Shown here: piece by piece, positions 26,458 to 34,641 of the stretch | How the letters are laid out: every line of letters begins with the position of its first letter | Numbering within the stretch: position 1 is the stretch's first letter | Assembly (NCBI RefSeq): GCF_003991355.1 | Contig: NZ_RCSU01000013.1 | Location: 62,001 to 126,000, forward strand | DNA length: 64,000 nt | Source: Pseudoflavitalea rhizosphaerae | GTDB lineage: Bacteria; Bacteroidota; Bacteroidia; Chitinophagales; Chitinophagaceae | Direction: 5' to 3' | Translations under genes and position numbers: made by a program | The notes under the pieces: generated by a model | What the model saw: only the letters and a program-made list of their open reading frames with translations | Told to the model about the DNA's origin: nothing | Databases searched by the model: none

Positions 26458-27297
26458 TCAATAACCATCTGTTTCGAGACGGAAGACGATAGGTTGCTTC
26501 TTGTAGGATTTCACCTTACGGCCGTTCTGTACAGCAGGTTCCCACTTACCGCTCTTCTTGATTACGCGGATAGCTTCTGACCTGAGTTCTTCCGGACCGC
26601 TGATGGCTTCCACTTCGGATACCATACCTTCTTTGTCTACGATGAACTGGATTACCACAGTACCCTGAACCTCATTGTCGATTGCTTCCTGAGGATAGCG
26701 AAGGGTTTTGTTCAGGTAACGCATCCAGGCAGGGGCGCCACCGGGATATTCTGATTCGATCTCCACTTTGGTGAAGGTCTTATCCCAGTCTTCTTCTACT
26801 TTCTTTGGCGCTTCTACCACACCCTTACCGGCATCTTCTACCGGAGGGGCTACGATACCTTCATCTTTCACACCTTCCTGGTTCACTGTACCGATCTTGG
26901 TTTCTTCCAGTTTTTCAACTTCTGGTGGCTTCTCCTCTTCCTTTACTTCCTCGTCTTTCACGATTTTAGGAGGAGTGAATTTAGCCATTTCCACTTTGGG
27001 GGGATCTGGTGGTTTTGGGGGAGGCGGAGGCGGCGGTTCTTCCCGCTTTTCCTCTTGCTTGATCTCCTCCAACTGCACGTCCTGCACCACCATTTCCTTG
27101 GTTTCCTCTCCCTTGTTCAGGGAGTTGGCGAGGATGTAACCCGCGAACAACAGGATACAAACTGACGCCGTGGTAATAAGCGCGATGCTGAGACGCTTAT
27201 TATAGGTTTTGCGCAGTTGATAAGCTCCATAGTCCTTGTTCCGTCCATCGAAGACGATATCAAGGATATCAGAACTTAATATTTTGTTACTTTCCAT
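26458..27297 (-). CDS. tonB: energy transducer TonB (first copy)
   Basis: The 279-residue protein has the same layout as its neighbour at 25490: N-terminal SSDILDIVFDGRNKDYGAYQ motif, a transmembrane helix (ITTASVCILLFAGYILA), a Pro/Glu/Lys-rich spacer (EEPPPPPPPKPPDPPK) and a C-terminal domain (YPQEAIDNEVQGTVVIQFIV, SGKWEPAVQNGRK, KQPIVFRL). It spans the periplasm to contact TonB boxes of SusC-type receptors. It is the fourth gene of the exbB-exbD-exbD-tonB run and ends in a strong terminator. The two tonB genes are recent paralogues, nearly identical in the C-terminal domain and divergent in the spacer. Confidence 0.94.
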   Translation of the reverse strand: MESNKILSSDILDIVFDGRNKDYGAYQLRKTYNKRLSIALITTASVCILLFAGYILANSLNKGEETKEMVVQDVQLEEIKQEEKREEPPPPPPPKPPDPPKVEMAKFTPPKIVKDEEVKEEEKPPEVEKLEETKIGTVNQEGVKDEGIVAPPVEDAGKGVVEAPKKVEEDWDKTFTKVEIESEYPGGAPAWMRYLNKTLRYPQEAIDNEVQGTVVIQFIVDKEGMVSEVEAISGPEELRSEAIRVIKKSGKWEPAVQNGRKVKSYKKQPIVFRLETDGY

Positions 27298-27353
27298 ACT
27301 TGTTCTTTGTTATAAGATGCAATGTCTGAATGATTCCACAGGAAAAATCCTGT

Positions 27354-27881
27354 TTATTTCTGAGAAGCCGCCATCAAAGCGAGCTCCTGATCAAAGATAT
27401 CAACCAGTGCATAACGCTTTACTTCGTTGATAGCCATTTCATCGAGCATATCTACAGTATTCTTGTAAGTAGACTCGGGGCCTGGCTTGATCACTACTAC
27501 GAAATCTTCAGGATTGGTGGTTTTCTTTTTATCGATAATCACCTGACGGATTTCTTTGAACGTAGCACTCTTGAAATTGGAACCATCCGGAAGGAGCTCA
27601 CCTGAATAATAAAAGACCTGGTTATCCTTTCCAAGCATGATGGAAAGCGCGCCGGATGCTTTTATCTTATTCTGCTCTTCAGGTTTTTCCGTGTCTTTCG
27701 GCAGGAAAAGCCTCATAGCAGTAGGTTCACTCATGGTAGTCGTAAAAATGAAGAACGTAATCAGGAGGAAACCCAGGTCCACCATGGGAGTAAGGTCTAC
27801 TCGCGTAGAGAGCTTCTTCCCTTTCTTGACGCCTGGCCCCTTCTTATGTCCCCCACCCGACGAGGTATCCATTTCTGCCAT
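27354..27881 (-). CDS. exbD: ExbD/TolR biopolymer transporter (second copy)
   Basis: The 175-residue protein has a short basic N-terminus (GHKKGPGVKKGKKLSTRVDL) and the single ExbD transmembrane helix with its proton-carrying aspartate (TPMVDLGFLLITFFIFTT). A periplasmic domain ends in VDMLDEMAINEVKRYALVDI. ExbD forms the peptidoglycan-side stator with ExbB and drives TonB. It lies 29 nt downstream of another exbD, a common duplication in Bacteroidota, where the two proteins may form a mixed dimer. Confidence 0.93.
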   Translation of the reverse strand: MAEMDTSSGGGHKKGPGVKKGKKLSTRVDLTPMVDLGFLLITFFIFTTTMSEPTAMRLFLPKDTEKPEEQNKIKASGALSIMLGKDNQVFYYSGELLPDGSNFKSATFKEIRQVIIDKKKTTNPEDFVVVIKPGPESTYKNTVDMLDEMAINEVKRYALVDIFDQELALMAASQK

Positions 27882-27910
27882 ATCGCAATTTTTTTAAATT
27901 AATAATAGAT

Positions 27911-28585
27911 TTAATCATTGTCAGCGGCCTTGCCACCGGTCCTTTGCTGTGTTTTCCAAAGATCAGTTCCTTCAGGAGCTCCTTTGGGATCAGTGATCAT
28001 AGAGAACTTGAAGATCTCGTTCTTTTTCAATGCCGTCATAATGCCCTTGAATGAGGGGTATTTGGCATCGTTATCACCTTTCACGAAAAGATTCATCTTC
28101 TCTCCCTGGAAAGCGCTGTTTACAGCTCTCATCCACACTTCCATCTCATTGTTGGCAGTGTCTGTAACGGGTATTCCGTCAGCCTTAAAGTTTTTCAACT
28201 GTTCAGGGGTCAACTGCAGGTAAGACTTCAGTTGAGAGAATGGAACGCCAATATAGGAACCGGTTGCTCTGAACGATTTCTTTTCTGCATCAGTAAGGTT
28301 CAGTGATTTCCACTGGCTTACCAGATCCAGGATAGCGTCTTTCTGTTCAGTGTTCTCATCACCGATAGAGAGATAAGCCTTTCCTTCTTTGTCCATCGTT
28401 ATGATAACCATGTTCTTGGAATCCACAGGCTTGGTAGATACAGACTTGGGAGTTGTAACAGCCAGGGCTTCGGTGGGTTTGAACTTGGTAGTAAGGATGA
28501 AGAACGACAGCAAAAGAAAAGCCACATCGCACATCGCGGTCATGTCTACTGAAGTACTCTTCCGTGGGACTTTAACTTTTGGCAT
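27911..28585 (-). CDS. exbD: ExbD/TolR biopolymer transporter (first copy)
   Basis: The 224-residue protein starts with KVPRKSTSVDMTAMCDVAFL, where the aspartate of the transmembrane helix (VDMTAMCDVAFLLLSFFILT) is the expected proton-binding residue. The periplasmic part is longer than usual, with an inserted stretch (residues ~70-130, QWKSLNLTDAEKKSFRATGS) before the conserved VKGDNDAKYPSFKGIMTALK segment. It is co-directional with exbB 131 nt upstream and with exbD2 29 nt downstream. The insertion could adapt it to a particular TonB or ExbB partner, but this is inference. Confidence 0.92.
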   Translation of the reverse strand: MPKVKVPRKSTSVDMTAMCDVAFLLLSFFILTTKFKPTEALAVTTPKSVSTKPVDSKNMVIITMDKEGKAYLSIGDENTEQKDAILDLVSQWKSLNLTDAEKKSFRATGSYIGVPFSQLKSYLQLTPEQLKNFKADGIPVTDTANNEMEVWMRAVNSAFQGEKMNLFVKGDNDAKYPSFKGIMTALKKNEIFKFSMITDPKGAPEGTDLWKTQQRTGGKAADND

Positions 28586-28716
28586 GATGTAATAGTTTCT
28601 GTTTGTTTTTAGATGCTTGTTCAGCCAATTTCCATATCACGTTTCGAAAATAACCTGAAAAATTTCCATATGATGGGTTCATGCAGGTACGGGATCGGGA
28701 AGGTTGGCTCCTCTCC

Positions 28717-29577
28717 TTATTTATAAAGAGAAGCGAAGCTTTGAGTCAAAGTGAAACCTGATTCATCGATACCGTATGTGATAGCGTCGATCCTGGTAGT
28801 AAAGATGTTATAGAAGATGATCGCTAACGCTGAAGTACCGATACCGAGGGCTGTATTGTACAGGGCCTCAGAGATACCGCGTGACAGTTCTGCAGCAGCA
28901 GCACCACCACCTTCAGCACCAAGCGCAGCGAAAGATGTGATCATACCAAGTACAGTTCCCAACAGACCGATCAGGGTTGCCACTGATGCGATAGTTGACA
29001 GGAACACCAGGTTCTTTTCCAGCATAGGCAGTTCAAGCGCAGTTGCTTCTTCAACTTCTTTCTGGATAGCCAGTACTTTCTGCTCAGTGTCCAGCTCAGT
29101 GTTGCTGATCATTTCTTTGTACTTGCGGAGGCCAGCTTTCATTACATTACCTACGCTTCCTTTTTGTTTGTCGCACTCAGAAATAGCCTGATCAACATTC
29201 TTGTTAGCCAGATGATATTGAACTTTGCGGATGAACTCAGCAATGTTACCAGCACCGGTAGCTTTGCTGATAGTCAGCGCGCGCTCGATTACGAAAGTTA
29301 CTACGATGAGGAAAGTTGCAATAAGGAAAGGCACGATAATACCACCCTCGTACATTTTTACCAAGCCACCCTTTGGTCCCTGGTGATGAGGCCAGAAGCC
29401 GCCACTGAGATCCGGATTTGTAAAGTTTGATGGGTTACCCAGAATGAACCTCCAGATCACATAACCACCCAGGATACACAGAAATGGAGCCAGCCAGGAA
29501 ATTGCATTGCTCTTCTTTTTGGGTTGAACCGATGTACTACTCTTCACGGGAGTGGCAGTTGGTTTTGTCTCAGCCAT
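28717..29577 (-). CDS. exbB: MotA/TolQ/ExbB proton-channel protein
   Basis: The 286-residue protein has three transmembrane regions: ISWLAPFLCILGGYVIWRFI near residue 24, IIVPFLIATFLIVVTFVIER, and a long C-terminal pair (LSTIASVATLIGLLGTVLGM, ALYNTALGIGTSALAIIFYN). The GLLGTVxGMI motif is the family hallmark. It forms the pentameric inner-membrane channel around ExbD and converts the proton gradient to TonB motion. It is the first gene of the energy-transduction operon, and its promoter region holds a 34-bp palindrome (29658-29691). Confidence 0.94.
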   Translation of the reverse strand: MAETKPTATPVKSSTSVQPKKKSNAISWLAPFLCILGGYVIWRFILGNPSNFTNPDLSGGFWPHHQGPKGGLVKMYEGGIIVPFLIATFLIVVTFVIERALTISKATGAGNIAEFIRKVQYHLANKNVDQAISECDKQKGSVGNVMKAGLRKYKEMISNTELDTEQKVLAIQKEVEEATALELPMLEKNLVFLSTIASVATLIGLLGTVLGMITSFAALGAEGGGAAAAELSRGISEALYNTALGIGTSALAIIFYNIFTTRIDAITYGIDESGFTLTQSFASLYK

Positions 29578-29657
29578 GATTGTTTGTTTTTTTTAGTGTT
29601 TGAAAAAAATTAAGTCTATCTGTAGTTAAAATTCGGCCCACAATTCTAACGAAAACT

Positions 29658-29691
29658 AAAATTTTTCCAATAAATAAATTGGAAAAATTTT
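29658..29691. repeat. 34-bp AT-rich palindrome upstream of exbB
   Basis: AAAATTTTTCCAAT (29658-29671) and ATTGGAAAAATTTT (29678-29691) are perfect 14-bp inverted repeats with a 6-bp spacer. They lie 81 bp before the exbB start, in the 312-bp divergent region shared with the metalloprotease. The form suits an operator for a dimeric repressor, or a cruciform. The rest of the region is AT-rich; a weak -7-like TGAATTTG lies about 40 bp before the metalloprotease start. Confidence 0.6.
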
Positions 29692-29889
29692 TTCAGCAAA
29701 GGCTCACAAGATAAGGAATTTGTTGTATGTGGTGCTAAAAATAAGGCAATTGGTTGAATAAAACCATGTGCTTCCTTATCTTAATTTAAAAACAATTTAA
29801 TTGATCACAGGATTTCGACCACTTGTGTAATCTACGGCCATAATGTGAATTTGTTTTTAATAACTTCAGCAACCTAAACACATCTTAAC

Positions 29890-32424
29890 ATGAGAAGAAA
29901 CCGCTGCTTGCAAAAAGCGCTGATCCTGTTGGCGGCAGGCTGCATCACGCTCACAGCCACTGCCCAGGATAAAAAGTCCGCACCTCCCCCCGGAACTGTG
30001 CCCCCAACAGTGCCGCAGGCTCCACCCAAAACCGGCCCCAAACCTTACAAAGAAGTTATCACAGACAAAGCCATTACCCGTAAAGGTCTTTTCAACGTTC
30101 ATAAAGTGGACGATAAATGGCTGATCGAAATCGGAGACTCTATCCTCAACAGGGATATCCTGGTAGTCAACAGGATCTCCAAAGCCCCGATCGGAACGCG
30201 CGCCGGGTTCACCGGTTTCGCAGGCGATGCGATCAACGAGAATGTTATCCGTTTTGAAAAAGGTCCCAACAACAAGATCTTCATCCGGAACATCTCCTAC
30301 TCGGTATACGCAAAAGACAGCACCAAACCGATGTACAAATCAGTAGAGGTGAACAATATTCAGCCCATCGCAGCTGCTTTCGATGTGAAAGCCTATGCGC
30401 CGGGAAATAATGGCTCCGTGATCGATCTCACAGACTTCATCGCAGGCGATAATGATCTCTTCTTCTTCGCGCCCTCCATCAAATCCGCCCTCCGACTCGG
30501 CGGCGTTCAGTCAGACAAATCGTATACGCTGGACATCAGAACCTACCCCATCAATACGGAAATCAAAACCGTAAAAACGTATTCAAAATCTCCCGCGCCT
30601 TCCCCCATCCCGGGCATGCAGCCCGCAGGCCCCGGAGGTAATGCCACTTTCGAACTGAACACCTCACTCGTCATTCTTCCAAAAGTGCCCATGAAGCCTC
30701 GTTACTACGACGACAGGGTTGCATATTTCACTACTGAATATACAGACTTTGATGCTGATCCGCAAGGAGTGAAAGACATCAGCGTAGTAACACGCTGGAG
30801 ACTGGAACCCAAACCGGAAGATGTTGAAAAGATGAAACGCGGCGAACTGGTTGAGCCCATCAAACCCATCATATTTTATATCGATCCCACCACTCCCTCC
30901 AAATGGGTCCCCTATCTTATCCAGGGCGTGAACGACTGGCAGAAAGCTTTTGAAAAAGCAGGCTTCAAAAACGCCATCATGGCCAAAGTAGCGCCCTCAA
31001 AAGACCAGGACAGCTCCTGGAGCCTCGAAGATGCCCGCTACTCGGCCATCGTATACAAACCGTCCACCATCCCCAACGCGATGGGCCCCCACGTGCATGA
31101 CCCGCGCAGCGGCGAGATCATAGAATCGCATATCAACTGGTACCATAATGTAATGCGCCTTCTCCGCAACTGGTACCTCATCCAGGCATCACCCAGCGAC
31201 CCAAAAGCACGCAAAGCCAATTTCGACGACGAAACAATGGGACAACTCATCCGCTTCGTATCTTCTCACGAGGTAGGACATACGCTCGGCCTGCCCCACA
31301 ATATGGGTTCCTCAGCAGCAACGCCGGTTGAGAAACTGCGCAACAAAGCCTGGGTTGAAGCCAATGGCCATACTTCTTCCATCATGGACTACGCACGTTT
31401 CAACTATGTTGCGCAACCAGAAGACAATATCGGGCCCGCAGGAATCTATCCGCGTATCGGTGAATATGACAACTGGTCAATCGAATGGGGCTACAAACCT
31501 ATCTTCGATAAAACAGAAGATGAAGAAAAAGCCATCCTCAACAACTGGGTGAAAGCCCGCTACAGCAATCCGGCACTTCGCTTCATCCACCAGGATGGTA
31601 TGGACCCACGCGCTCAAACCGAGTGCCTTGGCGACAATAACATGAAAGCCAACGAATATGGCATCAGGAACCTGAAATGGATAATACCTAAATTACAGGG
31701 ATGGTTAAACGAACAAGGAGAAGACTATACCACACTTAAAGAAGTGTATGATGAGATCGTGAGTACTTTCCAGCGTTATATCGGTCATTCCGTAACCTAT
31801 ATCGGTGGCGTATATACGGATTCCAAAACCACTGATCAACCAGGCAATGTTTACACCGTTGTACCCAAAGCACTGCAGAAAGAAGCCATGGCATTCATCA
31901 GCAAACAGGTTCTCGAAACACCCACCTGGCTCCTGGAAAAAAGTATCCTCGACAAAACCACCTCACCCACATCTGATCGCATCAGCTCATTGCAGGACAA
32001 TGTCCTCGGCGGACTGATCCAGAACGGCCGTCTCCAGAGACTGATCTCCGCGGCTAACCGGGAAAACGGCACCTACAAACCGGAAGAATTTATGGACGAT
32101 GTGAAGAAAGCTGTCTTCACTGAACTGACCACCCGGAAGCCCATCGACAACTATCGCCGTAACCTCCAGAAAGCCTATGTAGAAAGAGTGGGCGCACTGC
32201 TTACTCCCGCCCCCGCACCATCAGGCGGCAGCGGATTCCTGATCATGATGGGAGGAGGAAGTAATTCCAAAAACTCTGATATCCCTTCACTCCTGAAAGG
32301 AACTCTCAGATCACTGAAAGCAGAGATCACTGCAGCCATCCCTGCGTACTCTGATAGAATGACGCGCTATCACCTGCAGGACCTTAATGATCGAATCGAA
32401 AAAATCCTCAAAACGGATAAGTGA
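29890..32424 (+). CDS. zinc-dependent metalloprotease (DUF5117/DUF4953 metzincin)
   Basis: The 844-residue exported protein begins with a signal peptide (LQKALILLAAGCITLTATAQ) and a proline-rich linker. It then has the DUF5118/DUF5117 domains (RKGLFNVHKVDDKWLIEIGD, NRISKAPIGTRAGFTGFAGD) and a metzincin catalytic domain: HEVGHTLGLPH at residues 460-470 binds zinc through H460, H464 and H470 with E461 as catalyst, and SSIMDYARFN is the Met-turn. Members of this Bacteroidota family are often encoded near SusCD/TlpA loci and are thought to degrade peptides. Here it is divergent from exbB. The C-terminal helical part (DF4953-type) ends at 32424, followed by a terminator. Confidence 0.93.
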   Translation: MRRNRCLQKALILLAAGCITLTATAQDKKSAPPPGTVPPTVPQAPPKTGPKPYKEVITDKAITRKGLFNVHKVDDKWLIEIGDSILNRDILVVNRISKAPIGTRAGFTGFAGDAINENVIRFEKGPNNKIFIRNISYSVYAKDSTKPMYKSVEVNNIQPIAAAFDVKAYAPGNNGSVIDLTDFIAGDNDLFFFAPSIKSALRLGGVQSDKSYTLDIRTYPINTEIKTVKTYSKSPAPSPIPGMQPAGPGGNATFELNTSLVILPKVPMKPRYYDDRVAYFTTEYTDFDADPQGVKDISVVTRWRLEPKPEDVEKMKRGELVEPIKPIIFYIDPTTPSKWVPYLIQGVNDWQKAFEKAGFKNAIMAKVAPSKDQDSSWSLEDARYSAIVYKPSTIPNAMGPHVHDPRSGEIIESHINWYHNVMRLLRNWYLIQASPSDPKARKANFDDETMGQLIRFVSSHEVGHTLGLPHNMGSSAATPVEKLRNKAWVEANGHTSSIMDYARFNYVAQPEDNIGPAGIYPRIGEYDNWSIEWGYKPIFDKTEDEEKAILNNWVKARYSNPALRFIHQDGMDPRAQTECLGDNNMKANEYGIRNLKWIIPKLQGWLNEQGEDYTTLKEVYDEIVSTFQRYIGHSVTYIGGVYTDSKTTDQPGNVYTVVPKALQKEAMAFISKQVLETPTWLLEKSILDKTTSPTSDRISSLQDNVLGGLIQNGRLQRLISAANRENGTYKPEEFMDDVKKAVFTELTTRKPIDNYRRNLQKAYVERVGALLTPAPAPSGGSGFLIMMGGGSNSKNSDIPSLLKGTLRSLKAEITAAIPAYSDRMTRYHLQDLNDRIEKILKTDK

Positions 32425-32430
32425 GTTGTG

Positions 32431-32459
32431 GGCCGCCTCTTGTTGGGGCGGCTTTTTTA
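32431..32459 (+). terminator. intrinsic terminator of the metalloprotease gene
   Basis: A GC stem (GCCGCC with GGGCGGC) lies 7 nt after the stop codon and is followed by TTTTTT. Confidence 0.88.
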
Positions 32460-32474
32460 TTTTCATTTCCGGGG

Positions 32475-32622
32475 GAGCAAAGGGGTATGCGAATCCGGTT
32501 GTGAAACGTACCAGCGCAGTTTGTTGTTGGATGAGCTATGGGTTGGTGGGATTGGGCTGTAGTACAGAGCCGGACTTCTTCGCTTACGTTTCGAAGACCG
32601 GATTCACATACCCGCTTTGCTC
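32475..32622. repeat. long imperfect inverted repeat, 148 bp
   Basis: The left arm (32475-32510) begins GAGCAAAGGGGTATG and contains GAATCCGG and GAAACGTA. The right arm (32585-32622) carries the complement, TACGTTTC, CCGGATTC and CATACCCGCTTTGCTC. The arms pair over about 36 bp with few mismatches and a 74-nt interior. A further partial match (CCGGGGGAG with CTCCCCG) extends the stem outward. It lies just after the metalloprotease terminator. There is no open frame. A structured RNA or a MITE is possible. Confidence 0.75.
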
Positions 32623-32642
32623 CTCTGGCTCCCCGAAAATGC

Positions 32643-33088
32643 AACATAAAAAGCCACTTACACAAGAGACGGTGTGAGTAGAGAGATGGGGGTAAAACTT
32701 CGAATAGTCCGCACTGATAGCAACTTACTAACGGCGATGCCAATATGTATTTACTTTGATTAACAGGGGCGCAATGTGTGGATGTAATTTGCTTTGCTAT
32801 TTATGCGCGTATAGGTAGCTTTAATTTGGGGGGATGTATGCGCGAATGAAATGGATTGAATTAATTCGTTTTGTTGTGGATGCCAGATCTGTATGACTAT
32901 CTAAATTCAGTAGCAACTCTTACCGTTGAATTTCATTGAGAAAACCATCACCCAAGCAACGCAGTTCCCATTACTCCCGCTGACGCACTCTTTTACCATC
33001 CCACCCCATCCATCCTGCGAAAAAGTGATGAAGCGGACACCCAATGAAACTATGCGGTACGAACAGCAATGATGCACCCCAACAGGCT
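32643..33088. other. 446-bp non-coding stretch between two hairpin elements
   Basis: No open frame of useful length, tRNA or repeat is recognisable here. It is unusually large for a gap between convergent genes in this otherwise compact region. Confidence 0.4.
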
Positions 33089-33247
33089 GGCCGTTTTGGG
33101 GCTATATGTTGCAAGGGCCTTTGAAACATAAGCGAAAAAGTTCAACAGCATTACCACAGCCCAATCCAACCAAACCACAGCTCAAAAAATATTCTCCCGC
33201 GCTGGTTTGTTTCAACAGCCCGCGCAGCATATAGCCCCAAAACGGCC
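33089..33247. repeat. long inverted repeat, 159 bp
   Basis: GGCCGTTTTGGGGCTATATG (33089-33108) is a perfect inverted match to 33228-33247. Inward of it the arms keep partial pairing (TGC, GGGC and TTGAAACA), giving an imperfect stem of about 42 bp around a loop of about 70 nt. The architecture is like the 32475-32622 element, but the arm sequence is different. It ends 16 bp from the stop of the ABC permease. Confidence 0.75.
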
Positions 33248-33263
33248 CCAAGAAAGAAAGAAT

Positions 33264-34538
33264 TTATTCGTACCGCAACGCCTCAATCGGGTTCAGCCTC
33301 GAAGCTTTTTGCGCAGGATATAACCCCGCCAGCAGCCCAACCAGTGTGCAGATAATGATACCGGTGATGGTCCAGAACCAGGGGATCACAAAGCCGGTAT
33401 TCAGGTACATGGAGAAGAGATTACCTACCATCACGCCGAGGATGATGCCGAAGAAGGCCCCGAACAGGCTGATGATGGTGGATTCAAAAAGGAATTGCCA
33501 TTTGATATTGGCTTCCTTGCCGCCGATTGCTTTTGCCAGCCCGATCTCTTTGGTGCGCTCGGTTACGGCAACTAGCATGATGTTGGTGAGGCCAATGGCG
33601 GCTCCCAGCAAAGTGATGAAGCCAATGATGAGCGCGGCGCCGGTGAGACTGCTGAGCAGCCCTATCAGCATTTCAGCGAAGCTGTCGCTTTTATCGATGG
33701 CAAAATTATCGTCTTCAGTAGTGGTGAGTTTACGGATGGGACGGAAAGTGGCGGTGGCCTGGCCCGTGGCTGCATCCATCAGTTTGATGTCGGCCACTTT
33801 TACCTGGATGTTGAAACTCGCATTGGGATTGGAATTGAAGAAACGACGGACATTGTTGTAGGAAGTGATGACAGCATTGTCCCAGCTCATGCCCAGGGTA
33901 CTACCCTTAGGATTGAGGGTGCCTACCACACGGAAAGGAATATTGTTTATTTTAATGACCTGGTCAAGGGGACGCTCAAGGTCATCTCCAAAGAATTTCC
34001 TGGCAACATCGGTACCGATGAGACAGACATTGCGCGCAGTCTGGATATCGAGGGTATTGAGATTGCGGCCATAGGCAATGCTGAACCCGTTTTGGTCTAC
34101 CCAGTTCTCATCCCCGCCGTATATGCGTGTGGTGGGATTCGATTTCTTTCCGCCATGCGATATCACAGCATTGTTGGAGCCGAACATGGTGAGGCTGACC
34201 TGCGCAGGAAAATTGAAATTCGCTTTGAAGGCTTCCGCCTGCTGACGGGTAATGGGCTTGCCGATATTCGATTTCTTTTCTTTCTTTTCACCCTTCTTCT
34301 CCTTTTTCAACTCCTGTCCACCGAAACGGAAACGAGGCTCTTTATACCGCACCGTAAAGCCTGTGGCGCCCATGGAAGAGAAGCTCTCCACAAATTTCTG
34401 CTCCATGGCGGCAATAGCAGTTCTGATACCTACCAGGGCCATGATGCCAAAGGCAATTATAGCCACGGTAAGACCTGTGCGCAATTTGTTGCCGCGAACC
34501 GTACGGTATGCCAGTGAAAAAGTATCCCGGAATTTCAT
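33264..34538 (-). CDS. MacB/FtsX-type ABC transporter permease
   Basis: The 424-residue protein has one N-terminal transmembrane helix (TGLTVAIIAFGIMALVGIRT), a large periplasmic MacB_PCD domain and three C-terminal helices in the FtsX domain (LIIGFITLLGAAIGLTNIML, ESTIISLFGAFFGIILGVMV, WFWTITGIIICTLVGLLAGL). It ends in YPAQKASRLNPIEALRYE, the usual MacB terminus. Such permeases use an ATPase partner to drive export or lipoprotein/peptide handling. No ATPase gene adjoins it, so the partner is encoded elsewhere. A lysine-rich insertion (LKKEKKGEKKEKKSNIG) in the periplasmic domain is unusual. It lies 103 nt after nuoN, downstream of the complex I operon. Confidence 0.9.
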   Translation of the reverse strand: MKFRDTFSLAYRTVRGNKLRTGLTVAIIAFGIMALVGIRTAIAAMEQKFVESFSSMGATGFTVRYKEPRFRFGGQELKKEKKGEKKEKKSNIGKPITRQQAEAFKANFNFPAQVSLTMFGSNNAVISHGGKKSNPTTRIYGGDENWVDQNGFSIAYGRNLNTLDIQTARNVCLIGTDVARKFFGDDLERPLDQVIKINNIPFRVVGTLNPKGSTLGMSWDNAVITSYNNVRRFFNSNPNASFNIQVKVADIKLMDAATGQATATFRPIRKLTTTEDDNFAIDKSDSFAEMLIGLLSSLTGAALIIGFITLLGAAIGLTNIMLVAVTERTKEIGLAKAIGGKEANIKWQFLFESTIISLFGAFFGIILGVMVGNLFSMYLNTGFVIPWFWTITGIIICTLVGLLAGLYPAQKASRLNPIEALRYE

Positions 34539-34641
34539 ATCAGAATATGTCTTACTAATGTAAGAAATATTACGGGATCCCTGCAGAAACTACCGGAGTT
34601 TGGTACCAGCGGTAAGCCGGCTACAGCAAAATGCCCATGAA

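Noticed and set aside
32425-33263. tRNA or protein gene in the 840-bp gap
   Set aside because: No cloverleaf with a T-loop consensus and no coding frame of useful length; only the two long hairpins and a terminator are supported.
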